Shown: piece by piece, positions 44,303 to 52,798 of the stretch
Layout of the letters: every line of letters begins with the position of its first letter
How positions within the stretch are numbered: position 1 is the stretch's first letter
NCBI GenBank assembly: GCA_005503065.1
Contig: SCOE01000028.1
Coordinates: 1-64,000, forward strand
From: Comamonadaceae bacterium ALPHA2B
GTDB lineage: Bacteria > Pseudomonadota > Gammaproteobacteria > Burkholderiales > Burkholderiaceae_C
Length of the DNA stretch: 64,000 nucleotides
Direction: 5' to 3'
Notes under the pieces: generated by a model
The model's database searches: none
Told to the model about the DNA's origin: nothing
Seen by the model: only the letters and a program-made list of their open reading frames with translations
Program-made: the position numbers and the translations under genes

Positions 44303-44409
44303 ACACGACGGGACACCCGACAGCGTGCGTGAGGAAGAAGGGCGTGTAGAGCAAGGATTCGCATCAGTGCCGGCGACCCACCCCGGGATCGGAAAGCCAC
44401 GGTGCGACA

Positions 44410-44426
44410 TGGAAACCTGGTTTCCA
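44410..44426. repeat. parS site 4 (after parA)
   Basis: TGGAAACCTGGTTTCCA, 11 bases after the parA stop at 44437. Confidence 0.78.
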
Positions 44427-44436
44427 GACAGAGGCC

Positions 44437-45675
44437 TCATGGAGCATCGCCGGCGGCAGGCTCGGCCCAAGCGCCGACCACGGATTGCTCGACCAGATCG
44501 ACGAACGCGTCGTACGCGTCGGCCGCACGCTTGTAGGTCTTGGCAGATCCCTCGTACTTCTGAACGTCGTAGATGGTCGCGAATTCCGCTGCCTTGTTGC
44601 TCGTGACGCTGGTCTTCGGAATCTCCACAGGCAAGGTGTATTCGCCATACGTGGCCTGAATCCAGCTGCGAACCGCGGGCATGGCTGGATCGGCAGAGTC
44701 AACACGACTCAGAAGGACGTGGAGAAAATCGAAGTTCTTCCCGTGCGGCCCCTTGGACTGACCATCGAGGTTGGCGCCCAGGTCGGCCAGCAGCGCCCAG
44801 AACTGCGCCGACGAAGCGAAGTCCAGGCCAGAAGGCGGGACGGGAACGACGATGCCGTTTGCCGCCCAGAGCGCATTGATCGTCACGTAGGACAGGGAGG
44901 GGGGCGTGTCGATGACGATCACGTCGTACAGATCCCGAACACTCTCCAGACCTTCGTTCAAGACATTCCAGAATTCGGCGTCGCTTTGCTGCATCTGCCG
45001 AGCGGGGAGGGCGAACTCGGCCGAAAACAGGAACGGTGCGGCCGCAACGAGATCGATGCCATCCCAGTAGGTGGACCGGATGGCATAACGGATGTCAGAT
45101 TCTGACCCGTCGCACAAGGGCGCGATCGTCATGTCCTCGCTGACCTCAGCCTCCGGCAAGAGGCCGTGCAACGTGGTCAAGGAACCCTGAGGGTCGGTGT
45201 CGATGGCCAACACCCGATGACCGCGCATGCTCAAGCCTTGCGCCAACACCATGGAGGTCGTTGTCTTGGCCACGCCACCTTTGAAGTTGCCCACAGCGAT
45301 GGTGATGGCCTTCTTACCTGCAGGACGCATCTTGTCCGCCCGATAGGTACGTGCCCAAGTCTGCAACTCCGCGAGTTCAAAGATCCGCTTGCCACCAGTT
45401 GGTGTCAACCGCCCGGACGGCAGATCGTCCTTGGAGATGCGATAGGCGACGTGGGCCTTGTCCACGCCGCACAATGTCGCCAGTTGCGCCGTACTGAAAG
45501 TCGGTGGTGTCTTACGGGCCTCGGGGGCCAGGAGCCGGCTGCGGATCTGCTCGATCATTGAGCCGGCACGGGTGGCCAGGCTGGCGATCCGTGCCATGTC
45601 GATGACCGGGCGAACAGGGGAGGGCGATGCGCTGGAAACCTGGTTTCCAGTTGACGGGGGAGGGGTCGAGGCCAT
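44437..45675 (-). CDS. parA: ParA partition ATPase, second system (type Ia)
   Basis: This 412-residue ParA has an N-terminal helix-turn-helix region (FSTAQLATLCGVDKAHVAYRI...GRLTPTGGKRIFELAELQTWA, residues about 59-110). The deviant Walker A is KGGVAKTT at 132-139, followed by AIDTDPQGSLT and VIVIDTPPSLSYVTINAL. Type Ia ParAs also repress their own operon through the N-terminal domain. A parS copy lies within codons of the first 15 residues. Confidence 0.92.
   Translation of the reverse strand: MASTPPPSTGNQVSSASPSPVRPVIDMARIASLATRAGSMIEQIRSRLLAPEARKTPPTFSTAQLATLCGVDKAHVAYRISKDDLPSGRLTPTGGKRIFELAELQTWARTYRADKMRPAGKKAITIAVGNFKGGVAKTTTSMVLAQGLSMRGHRVLAIDTDPQGSLTTLHGLLPEAEVSEDMTIAPLCDGSESDIRYAIRSTYWDGIDLVAAAPFLFSAEFALPARQMQQSDAEFWNVLNEGLESVRDLYDVIVIDTPPSLSYVTINALWAANGIVVPVPPSGLDFASSAQFWALLADLGANLDGQSKGPHGKNFDFLHVLLSRVDSADPAMPAVRSWIQATYGEYTLPVEIPKTSVTSNKAAEFATIYDVQKYEGSAKTYKRAADAYDAFVDLVEQSVVGAWAEPAAGDAP
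45633..45649. repeat. parS site 5 (inside parA)
   Basis: TGGAAACCTGGTTTCCA in the first codons of parA (encodes STGNQVS). An intragenic centromere copy near the operon start could let ParB modulate expression. Confidence 0.75.
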
Positions 45676-45930
45676 GGCGAGCAGATGGAAAGAGTCAACA
45701 GATTCCGGCGATTCTATGGAAATATGCCGAATCTATGTTCCCTCGACGATCCGCCGGAAACTGGTCGACGCCAACTGTGAGACCGGATAGGAAACCGGCG
45801 TTCATGCATCTCATCGGCGCTGCGTCCATCCCGCCAAAAACCTTTGCCAGCATCGAGTTCCAAGCCAGATTTGGACTCTGCGCCCCGCCGATGCGGTCGC
45901 TTCGAACGCGGACGACGCCTAATCGAGAGC

Positions 45931-46048
45931 CAATCCCCTATCCACTCACGGCAAATCCCACAGGCACTCACAGATTAAGCCGTCAAACCCCATCCGACCT
46001 CACGTCAAACCCCAAAGGCACTCACATTGAACCCCAACCGACCTCACA
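45931..46048 (+). repeat. Five iterons of the replication origin
   Basis: Direct repeats of about 21 bp (type CAAACCCCAAAGGCACTCACA) start at 45931, 45952, 45984, 46006 and 46028. The last three are exactly 22 bases apart, about two helical turns; the first two are more diverged. They lie between parA and the initiator gene, with an AT-richer stretch at 46060-46160. This is the expected arrangement of an iteron-controlled origin. Confidence 0.8.
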
Positions 46049-46211
46049 CACCGAGGCCTAAGTGCTTGTCGCCAAAAAGGATTCCCTGATCTCAATGTAT
46101 TCAACAGTCTCAAGTGTTCAATTCAAAGTAACAAGGCCACAGAGGATTCATGTGATTTGACCATTTCACATTTCTGCCCGAAGATGCGCAACCTCACTCC
46201 ACATCAAAACG

Positions 46212-47573
46212 ATGGACGACAGCGCACGTCCCACACCCAAACGATCCACCAAGCCAAGCGAAGAGCAGACGGTGGCCAAGGCCAACGAAGCGATCGCAAT
46301 CCGTCCAAAGCGCGGCCGGCTGACACTCTTGTCCCGCCGGATCTACAACGCGCTGCTGTACCACTCGCAGCGTCAAGGCGTCGATGAACCGGTCTACCGA
46401 CTCGCCCTCAGCGAGCTCATTGGGGACGCACGTTTCAACTCCAACAACACCGAGCTCCTGAAATCCCATCTGCGGGACATGCAGGCGACCACGATCGAAT
46501 GGTCCACAAGTGCAGCAGGCCAGCGCCGTTGGATCTCCTCCCAACTGCTCGGAACCGTCACGATCGAAGAGCAGGGCAGGGGGCGTCCCACCATTGTGAG
46601 TTGGCGATACCCTGACGAAATCAAGGAACGGCTGGTCAAGCCTCATCAGTACACACGGGTGCTGCTGGAGATCAGCGGCCAGATGCGTAGCTACTCGGCG
46701 GCCGTCCTCTACGAAATCGGCGCTCGCTACCTGACCTCCCCAGGGCGACTCACCATGCGCGAAGATGTCCTTTGGTGGGCGGCAGTGCTCACCGGGCGCA
46801 GTGACATCACCGAGGTCGACTACCGCTTCCTCAAGCGCGACGTGATCAGCAAGGCGCTTGCCGAAGTGGAGGCGTTGTGTGAAGACTTCAGCCTCGAGCT
46901 CATCGAGCACAAGCAGGGCCGAAAGATCGAGGAGATCCAGTTTCGTGTCATCCCGCGCGTGCAGCAACGCATTGGCGAAGTCGACAACACCCAGCGCAAT
47001 GTGTTCGACCTCGAACTGGTCGGCAAGCTGATCGAGCTGGGCATCAAGCAGGACGAAGCGCAGGACCTGTACGCCACCACGGATGAAGGACAGCTGCGCG
47101 CCACGATCGACCACGTGCACCAACGACTGCGCAACGCCACGCTCGCGCCGTTGAAGTCCTCCGCCGCGTACTTCAAGGATGCGCTGCGAAAAGGATACTC
47201 AGGTGTCAAGTCCAACAGCCCGACCGAACTCCCGGCGCCCGCGTCGACCGCACGGCCGAGCGCGACCCTCACGGAGGCCGAGCGCATGCGGCGACTGCGA
47301 GAGCTGTGGGAGAACGACCGAATGAAGCGCGCCCGCGAGATGTTTCGGGAGATGCCGCAAGGCCAGCAGGATCAGTGGCGCGCGAAATTCGAGACTTCCG
47401 CACTCGACACACTGGCGCCGCCGATCGCGCGTGCATGGCGGCGCGATGGTCCGGCCAGTCGCATCGCGGGCACGAGCTTCTTTCGTTGGCTGGCGATCGA
47501 AACTTGGCCTGAGCAACCGACGGATAAGGTGCTGCTTGACTTTGCCCTCAGCCAAGGCGTCACTGGCCTGTAA
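46212..47573 (+). CDS. Rep_3-family replication initiation protein
   Basis: This 453-residue initiator has the first winged-helix region LTLLSRRIYNALLYHSQRQG...YRLALSELIGDARFNSNNTELLKSHLRDMQATTIEW and the second SYSAAVLYEIGARYL...LKRDVISKALAEVEALCEDFSLELIEHKQGRKIEEIQFRV. It probably binds the upstream iterons as monomer to open the origin and as dimer to limit copy number. The C-terminal about 150 residues extend beyond the basic Rep_3 core. No partner gene for Rep regulation is visible. Confidence 0.88.
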   Translation: MDDSARPTPKRSTKPSEEQTVAKANEAIAIRPKRGRLTLLSRRIYNALLYHSQRQGVDEPVYRLALSELIGDARFNSNNTELLKSHLRDMQATTIEWSTSAAGQRRWISSQLLGTVTIEEQGRGRPTIVSWRYPDEIKERLVKPHQYTRVLLEISGQMRSYSAAVLYEIGARYLTSPGRLTMREDVLWWAAVLTGRSDITEVDYRFLKRDVISKALAEVEALCEDFSLELIEHKQGRKIEEIQFRVIPRVQQRIGEVDNTQRNVFDLELVGKLIELGIKQDEAQDLYATTDEGQLRATIDHVHQRLRNATLAPLKSSAAYFKDALRKGYSGVKSNSPTELPAPASTARPSATLTEAERMRRLRELWENDRMKRAREMFREMPQGQQDQWRAKFETSALDTLAPPIARAWRRDGPASRIAGTSFFRWLAIETWPEQPTDKVLLDFALSQGVTGL

Positions 47574-47659
47574 CTGCGTCGCCGTCCATGGGTGATGCCG
47601 GGCGGCCCCCACAACTGGCGTTTCGATGAGGGCACCGCAGCTCTCGACGAAAGCGTGCT

Positions 47660-48170
47660 CCGTTTCGTCAGTCACATCACGAAAAACTGCTTGATATGCC
47701 AGCCGATCTTGAGAGATCCTGTGCCTACTGCCTCCTGGACGATCGCCAAAGAGTTCGCCTCCAGCTCCACGTGGAGAGAGATCCGCTTGCGTTTCGCGAG
47801 GTCGTCCAGTGAGAGCAGAAGCCCAATGGGCGACTAAGAAGTGCGAGCGGCAGTTGGTCAAGCGAGGCAAAGTCGACCGCCTCAGGGACCGTGCTACGAC
47901 CTTCTCCTCTGCTCACCGCCAGAGAAGAGCTTCTCCTCCGATGGCCCGACGCGTCGCACTCATTGATGGGCAACGCCGATTTCGGTCGTGCCGCTGTTCA
48001 GCCACTCGTCAATGTTGTCACTGAACTGCCAGAAGATCTGGAGCCCATGCAGAGGCCGCATAGAGCGCCATGGTGCCGGCACCTACGAAAACTGCCAAGC
48101 TCGCCCTTCTGGGGTAACCGGCACCTGCACAGCTAATGTTAGCGCATCACGCGGTTTGACGATGAATCCA
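47660..48170 (-). pseudogene. Remnant of a LysR-type regulator
   Basis: Several minus-strand frames carry pieces in LysR order: NIDEWLNSGTTEIGVAH, then VPEAVDFASLDQLPLALLSRPLGF, then SLDDLAKRKRISLHVELEANSLAIVQEAVGTG. These match the effector-binding domain but are separated by stops and frameshifts. The DNA-binding domain was not found. It is a decayed fragment. Confidence 0.55.
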
Positions 48171-48564
48171 GAGCGACCCGCAAACGGCCGGCGAGGGGAG
48201 AGTATCTCGTCGGCCTATGGTGAGCACGCGGCGAGCGAAGGGCAGGGAAGTGCCCGATGGGGAGCGCACGGAATATGAGTCATGCAACATTGCCAGAACG
48301 AAAGTCACATCGCCGCCGCAGCGCCGGACCATGCGATGGATGAGAGGCATCGACGATCGAGAGAGTCACCGCCGCGGCGCGTGTAACCCGCAGTCGATCA
48401 CAAAGCACCTGAGTGACGCCAGAGCAGAGGCCGGCTCGTTCCCTTCAATTTCCACTGCGTCTGCGGTGTGGTGCGGGGATGATGTCGGGAACTGCTGGAG
48501 TTGCCGTCCTGCCATCGCCCGATCATATTGTTGGGATCTCCAACCTGGCGCCGCCGCCGCTCAC
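48171..48564. other. Intergenic stretch with nothing recognised
   Basis: No convincing gene or structured element between the LysR remnant and the kinase stop codon. Confidence 0.35.
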
Positions 48565-50097
48565 TCAGTCGCCAAGCGCTTCCTCGAGTTGGCGCAGGGT
48601 CACCGGTTTCACCAGGTGAGCGTCGAATCCGGCACCACGCGTTCTGTCGAGGTCACTCTTTTGGCCGTGTCCTGTCACCGCCACGATTCGCACGGAAGAT
48701 CCGTCGAGATCGAGTCTTGCGAGGCGCGCGACCTCGAAGCCGTCCACCCCCGGCATGCTGAGGTCAAGCAGCAGCACATGCGGTCGAAACAACCCCATCA
48801 GGCGCAGCGCCTCGCTGCCGCTAGCAGCGACAACAGCAATGTGCCCAAGTGCCTCGAGCAGGCGTGCCATCGCGTCCCGATTCGCAGCGTCATCGTCGAC
48901 CACCAGGACGCGTTTGCTCTTAGACGATCTGAGCACCGGCGGATTCGGGGTGGGCTGGGACGGCGCCGCTGAGGCGACAGGGAGGCACACGACAAAGTCG
49001 CTGCCGAGCCGGTGTCCGCCGCTCTTTGCCGACACGCTACCGCCATGCAGGCTGACCACCTGCCTCACCAAGCTCAATCCGATGCCAAGGCCGTGTGTTG
49101 CACGGTCGCGCTCCAACCGACCGAACAACTCGAAGATTCGCTCCAACTGTTCCTTTGGAATTCCCAATCCAGTGTCCCTGACGTGCACCGTCACGTTCGG
49201 CAAGTCAAGCTCGGCCGCTATGGTGATTTGTCCTCCCGCTTCGGTGAACTTGGCTGCGTTGTTGAGGAGGTTGATGAAAGCTTGGCTCAGTCGAAGTCGA
49301 TCGCCCTCCAGCCAGAGGGGTTCGCGCGGCAACTCAACAGTGATCGAGTGGCTCTTCTCGCGCACCAGTGGCTGGCTGCCATCCAGTGCGATCGCTATCA
49401 CTTCATCCAGTCGGAACTTCTCGCGACGCATGACCATCGCGCCGATGGCGATCCGTGACACGTCAAGCAGATCATCGACGAGAAGCGCCATGGCCTGACT
49501 TTGATGATCGATGATGTCGAGGGCGCGCCGGTTAGCTTCGTGCCCTTTTGCCCGCTTCATCAACTCGAGGCTGAGGCGAATAGGTGCAAGCTGGTTTCTG
49601 AGTTCGTGTGCCAAGACAGCGAGAAACTCGCTTTCTCGCCGGCCAGACTGGTGCTGGGCGTCGCGTAGCAGGCTGGCGGCATGGCGATCCTGGAGGTACC
49701 AAGCCACGCCGAACTCGACCGCACTGAGCGCAATCCGTCGGAAGTGCCAGTCGCCGCACGCGTCCGCAACGTTGTCGCTGCGCCCGGGCATTGCGGGAGA
49801 TGTCCACATCGAACTGCCCTCGGCGAAGGCCCGATGGACATGTTGCAGCACGTCTCCCACGAGCGAGTCACCCCAGCTCGCGCTGATCAGGTTTGCCAGT
49901 GGTTGCCCGGCGTCAATAGCTGTGACATGAAATGCAGTACGCGCGCGGTCATTGGCGATGCACAACCGTAGGTGGGAATTCACCACGCAGATGCCAATCG
50001 GCACATTCTCGACAATCTGCGCGAGAGAGGTCGCGTCAAGCATTGGTCGCGCCGCGCTATCGGGTTGCTCGTGTGAAGCCTTCATGTCCCCGTGCAT
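48565..50097 (-). CDS. Hybrid sensor histidine kinase with receiver domain
   Basis: This 510-residue protein has an N-terminal PAS-like domain (SLAQIVENVPIGICVVNSHLRLCIANDRAR). HisKA contains FLAVLAHELRNQLAPIRLSL (phospho-acceptor His), followed by the ATPase domain (AFINLLNNAAKFTEAG, VRDTGLGIPKEQLERIFELF, GLGIGLSLVRQ). The C-terminal receiver is RVLVVDDDAANRDAMARLLEALG with phospho-acceptor Asp in HVLLLDLSMPGVDG and Lys in AHLVKPV. No transmembrane segment is evident, so it is cytoplasmic. No partner regulator is adjacent. ATG 50097 has AAGGA upstream; 50112 is an alternative. Confidence 0.92.
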   Translation of the reverse strand: MHGDMKASHEQPDSAARPMLDATSLAQIVENVPIGICVVNSHLRLCIANDRARTAFHVTAIDAGQPLANLISASWGDSLVGDVLQHVHRAFAEGSSMWTSPAMPGRSDNVADACGDWHFRRIALSAVEFGVAWYLQDRHAASLLRDAQHQSGRRESEFLAVLAHELRNQLAPIRLSLELMKRAKGHEANRRALDIIDHQSQAMALLVDDLLDVSRIAIGAMVMRREKFRLDEVIAIALDGSQPLVREKSHSITVELPREPLWLEGDRLRLSQAFINLLNNAAKFTEAGGQITIAAELDLPNVTVHVRDTGLGIPKEQLERIFELFGRLERDRATHGLGIGLSLVRQVVSLHGGSVSAKSGGHRLGSDFVVCLPVASAAPSQPTPNPPVLRSSKSKRVLVVDDDAANRDAMARLLEALGHIAVVAASGSEALRLMGLFRPHVLLLDLSMPGVDGFEVARLARLDLDGSSVRIVAVTGHGQKSDLDRTRGAGFDAHLVKPVTLRQLEEALGD

Positions 50098-50272
50098 CGG
50101 ATCCTTCCGCATGTCAATATGCAATTCGCCACGCACGCGCACGCCGGAACGGAGGACGGCAACCGCCGGCACTGAGTCGATGCTCCTGCGGCAGGGTGCT
50201 GACCAGGCGGATTAGGCGACAAGAAGTCTAGATGCTGGGATGCCAATCGCAATCGCGTCCGAGTCGCGTGCC

Positions 50273-50302
50273 ATCGAAGATTGCAAACTTGTAATGTTCG
50301 CG
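50273..50302 (+). promoter_or_regulatory. Operator-like box A (ATTGC-N6-TGTAAT type)
   Basis: GATTGCAAACTTGTAATG at 50279-50296, with flanks matching box E at 25 of 30 positions by eye. It lies between the kinase and the 50424 gene. A weak -10 candidate (TAGAGA, 50327) is 36 bases after the GTAAT half-site start. Confidence 0.5.
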
Positions 50303-50423
50303 TTCGTCTAAGGACGGAGAATGAGTTAGAGACGCCGCAGGCAGACCAAGCCGCGCGTCATCGATCCAGCCCGGTTTCAGCAACTGCGTGGCCCACGCCG
50401 ATCAGCCAACGGAAGGTACAAGC

Positions 50424-50744
50424 ATGGATGAGCGATCCACTCCGGCAGTGCCGGGGCGTCCGCCGCTGGAGCCGGGGGAACGGACCTTTCCGGTTACGGT
50501 CAGATTGAACGCGCGGCAACGCGACAAGCTGCGAATGCTGGGAGGTGCGCGTTGGCTTCGCGCGCGCCTCGACGAAGCCGCATGGCCGACGAGGACGATC
50601 TCGTCGCTCATGGATCGAGAATCAGAAGGGCTTCCCATGACCGCTCGCGATCACAACTGTCGAGTAGCAACGGCCGACGTTGGGCGCCGTCGGGGCCCAG
50701 TTGTTGACGAACCCGTGACTGCTGCATCGAATGGCCTAGACTGA
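50424..50744 (+). CDS. Small basic protein, possible DNA-binding
   Basis: This 106-residue protein has a readable core, RTFPVTVRLNARQRDKLRMLGGARWLRARLDEA. It looks like a ribbon-helix-helix or short helix-turn-helix module and recurs in small plasmid proteins; the C-terminal half is low in recognisable content. GGAAGG precedes the ATG. A strong terminator follows. Confidence 0.5.
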   Translation: MDERSTPAVPGRPPLEPGERTFPVTVRLNARQRDKLRMLGGARWLRARLDEAAWPTRTISSLMDRESEGLPMTARDHNCRVATADVGRRRGPVVDEPVTAASNGLD

Positions 50745-50804
50745 TCCCCTCCTCGCAGCGTCAGAACAGCGCCGTGTACCTCCCTGTACGGCGAGCTGCG
50801 ATTT

Positions 50805-50834
50805 GACCCACCAGCCATGGTGGGTCTTTTTTTT
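50805..50834 (+). terminator. Rho-independent terminator
   Basis: GACCCACCA-GCCA-TGGTGGGTC, a perfect 9-bp stem followed by eight T, 60 bases after the 50424 gene. Confidence 0.9.
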
Positions 50835-50987
50835 GTGCAGCCAAATGAACAGCCTCAAGGGTTGAACCGACGGTATGGCGTTGCGCCTCATGGCTAGGGT
50901 CGGGTCAAAAAAGGCACCGCTTGCTACCGACATCGAGCAGCTTCGTTCTGTTGCCGCGGTTGCAGGCGTGACCAGGCCACACGGCGA

Positions 50988-51042
50988 CATTACAGAAATG
51001 TAATGCGCGGGACCTGTGTGCAGCCTGCGGCGGCGTATCAGA
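50988..51042 (+). promoter_or_regulatory. Operator-like box B and -10 before the DUF6328 gene
   Basis: CATTACAGAAATGTAATG, an 18-bp inverted repeat at 50988-51005. TATCAG at 51036-51041 is a plausible -10, 36 bases from the second half-site. The next gene starts at 51112. Confidence 0.6.
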
Positions 51043-51111
51043 ATGAGACTCCACTTGAACTATGTTGAGCTTGGTTGCAGCGCGACCGGCCAGAAAAAGG
51101 ATTGATCGCCG

Positions 51112-51582
51112 ATGTCTGGACCTGACTTCCAATCGAGTGAAGGGGATGTGGATGACGGTGATCTGACGGATCTTCTGAGTGAGCTGAGGGTGTTGCTGCC
51201 GAGTGCGCAGTTGCTGTCAGCCTTTTTGATCTCGGTGCCTTTCATGCCGGGCTTCGATGCCATCGCATACACGGAGAAATGGGTCTTCCTCACGACGTTT
51301 GTGTTGGCTATCACCAGCTTGGTGGTTCTCACAGCGCCCGCTGTGCAGCATCGCCTGATACGTCCGCTGTCTGACCGGCCGCGTTTCAAAGCGTTGGCGA
51401 CGCGTCAGATCCTCTTCGGCTCGATCGCGCTGGGCTCGGCACTTGTGTTCGGCACGCAACTTGTCTTGTCGAAGGTTTTCGGTCACCCCACAGGAACAAT
51501 CACCGCGATTTTGATCGCGGCTCTCATCCTGACCTTGTGGTGTCTGCTGCCTCAGCGCTGGAAGCGAACGGGGGAGGTCTGA
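51112..51582 (+). CDS. DUF6328 membrane protein
   Basis: This 156-residue protein has the family start LTDLLSELRVLLPSAQLLSAFLISVPF and four hydrophobic segments (about residues 35-55, 60-85, 105-125, 135-152). Function unknown. It is preceded by box B and followed by the glycosyltransferase pair, so a role in envelope maintenance under stress is suggested only by context. Confidence 0.7.
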   Translation: MSGPDFQSSEGDVDDGDLTDLLSELRVLLPSAQLLSAFLISVPFMPGFDAIAYTEKWVFLTTFVLAITSLVVLTAPAVQHRLIRPLSDRPRFKALATRQILFGSIALGSALVFGTQLVLSKVFGHPTGTITAILIAALILTLWCLLPQRWKRTGEV

Positions 51583-51618
51583 GGCTTGCGATAGCTCCTA
51601 TTTCGCGCCGAGGCAAAT

Positions 51619-51661
51619 GTAATCCGTTCGTTAGCCGAGAGTTATCTTGGGTGCCTACGCT
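51619..51661 (+). promoter_or_regulatory. Half-box C and -10 before the glycosyltransferase operon
   Basis: TGTAATC at 51618-51624 matches the right half of the repeated box; the left half is not conserved. TACGCT at 51656-51661 is 37 bases from the half-site start, the same spacing as at boxes D and E. Confidence 0.4.
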
Positions 51662-51745
51662 AGGCGTTGCCCGCTGCCGTCTGGCGCACCAGCATCGATA
51701 GGCTCCAAGTAGCCTGTGTGCGCGCGCCCGGAGCCCAAGCGCACC

Positions 51746-52798
51746 ATGCCAAATTCACAACTACTGCATCGTCGGCCTCGGACCAGGCCGGTTCGCTTCC
51801 CGGCGTCGGCAACCTGCGCCGCGGTCAGCGCGGCGCGTGCTGCCGCATCACCCGTGCCGATGATCTCGGTGGTTGTGCCGGTGTTCAATGAAGGGCCAGG
51901 ACTGCAGGCCTTTCATTTACGTCTGGGCGAGGTGCTACGCGCGATGGACCGAACCTTCGAGGTGGTCTACGTGAACGACGGCAGCAGCGACTCGACGGCC
52001 GCGGTCCTGCGTTCCATCAGCACCATCGACGAGCACGTCGCCATCGCCACGTTCAGCAGGAACTTCGGCAAGGAAGCAGCAATGACGGCCGGCCTGCATC
52101 TTGCGCGCGGGGATGCCGTGGTGCTGATCGATGCCGACATGCAAGATCCGCCGACATTAATACCCAAGATGGTGCAGGCCTGGGAGAGCGGGGCCGATGT
52201 GGTCGTCATGCGCCGGCGATCTCGCGCCGGCGAGACGTGGCTCAAGACGCTGACCGCCTACGCGTTCTATCGGATCTTCAACTGGGTCTCGGACACTCCG
52301 ATGCCTGCAGATGTTGGGGACTTCCGCTTGCTCGGCAGGCGAGTGGTCGACGCCATCAATAGGCTGCCTGAGCGCAACCGCTTCATGAAAGGCATTTTCG
52401 CCTGGGTCGGTTTCGACACGGTGACCTTGGATTACGACCGCGATGCACGTCAACTGGGGACGACCAAATGGGGCTTTCGCAAGCTGTGGCGCTTTGCGGT
52501 GGAAGGCATCGTCGGGTTTTCGGCGGTTCCGTTGAAGTTGGCGACCTACGTCGGTCTCGCATGCGCGCTCGCTTCGTTCTTCTACGCTATCTATTTCTTG
52601 ATTAAAACCGTCTTGTTCGGTGACCCCATTCACGGATTTCCCACGCTCATCGTGAGCGTCCTCATTTTGGGTGGGCTGCAACTGACCGCCATTGGCATCT
52701 TGGGTGAATACGTTAGCCGGCTGTTCGTCGAGTCCAAGGCGCGCCCGCTGTATCTGCTCAAGGAATTTCGTCCGGCAGCAAAGAATCGCGCGACATGA
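51746..52798 (+). CDS. Glycosyltransferase family 2 (ArnC/GtrB-like)
   Basis: This polyprenyl-phosphate sugar transferase has SVVVPVFNEGPGL, VVYVNDGSSDST and VVLIDADMQDPP (DXD metal site), then YRIFNWVSDTPMPADVGDFRLLGRRV. Two C-terminal membrane segments are present (LATYVGLACALASFFYAIYFL and LIVSVLILGGLQLTAIGILG). It would load a sugar onto undecaprenyl phosphate for the ArnT-like enzyme next door. ATG 51746 gives a 38-residue leader of low complexity; ATG 51860 (MISVVVPV) is the alternative start. Confidence 0.9.
   Translation: MPNSQLLHRRPRTRPVRFPASATCAAVSAARAAASPVPMISVVVPVFNEGPGLQAFHLRLGEVLRAMDRTFEVVYVNDGSSDSTAAVLRSISTIDEHVAIATFSRNFGKEAAMTAGLHLARGDAVVLIDADMQDPPTLIPKMVQAWESGADVVVMRRRSRAGETWLKTLTAYAFYRIFNWVSDTPMPADVGDFRLLGRRVVDAINRLPERNRFMKGIFAWVGFDTVTLDYDRDARQLGTTKWGFRKLWRFAVEGIVGFSAVPLKLATYVGLACALASFFYAIYFLIKTVLFGDPIHGFPTLIVSVLILGGLQLTAIGILGEYVSRLFVESKARPLYLLKEFRPAAKNRAT

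Noticed and set aside
45931-46048. Possible CRISPR array
   Set aside because: The repeats are near-contiguous 21-22-base units without spacers, beside a Rep gene; they are iterons, and no cas genes are present.
47574-47870. Coding gene on the minus strand (224 codons from 47870)
   Set aside because: The translation mixes antisense of the rep 3' end with one of three LysR fragments; no single frame is a real gene.
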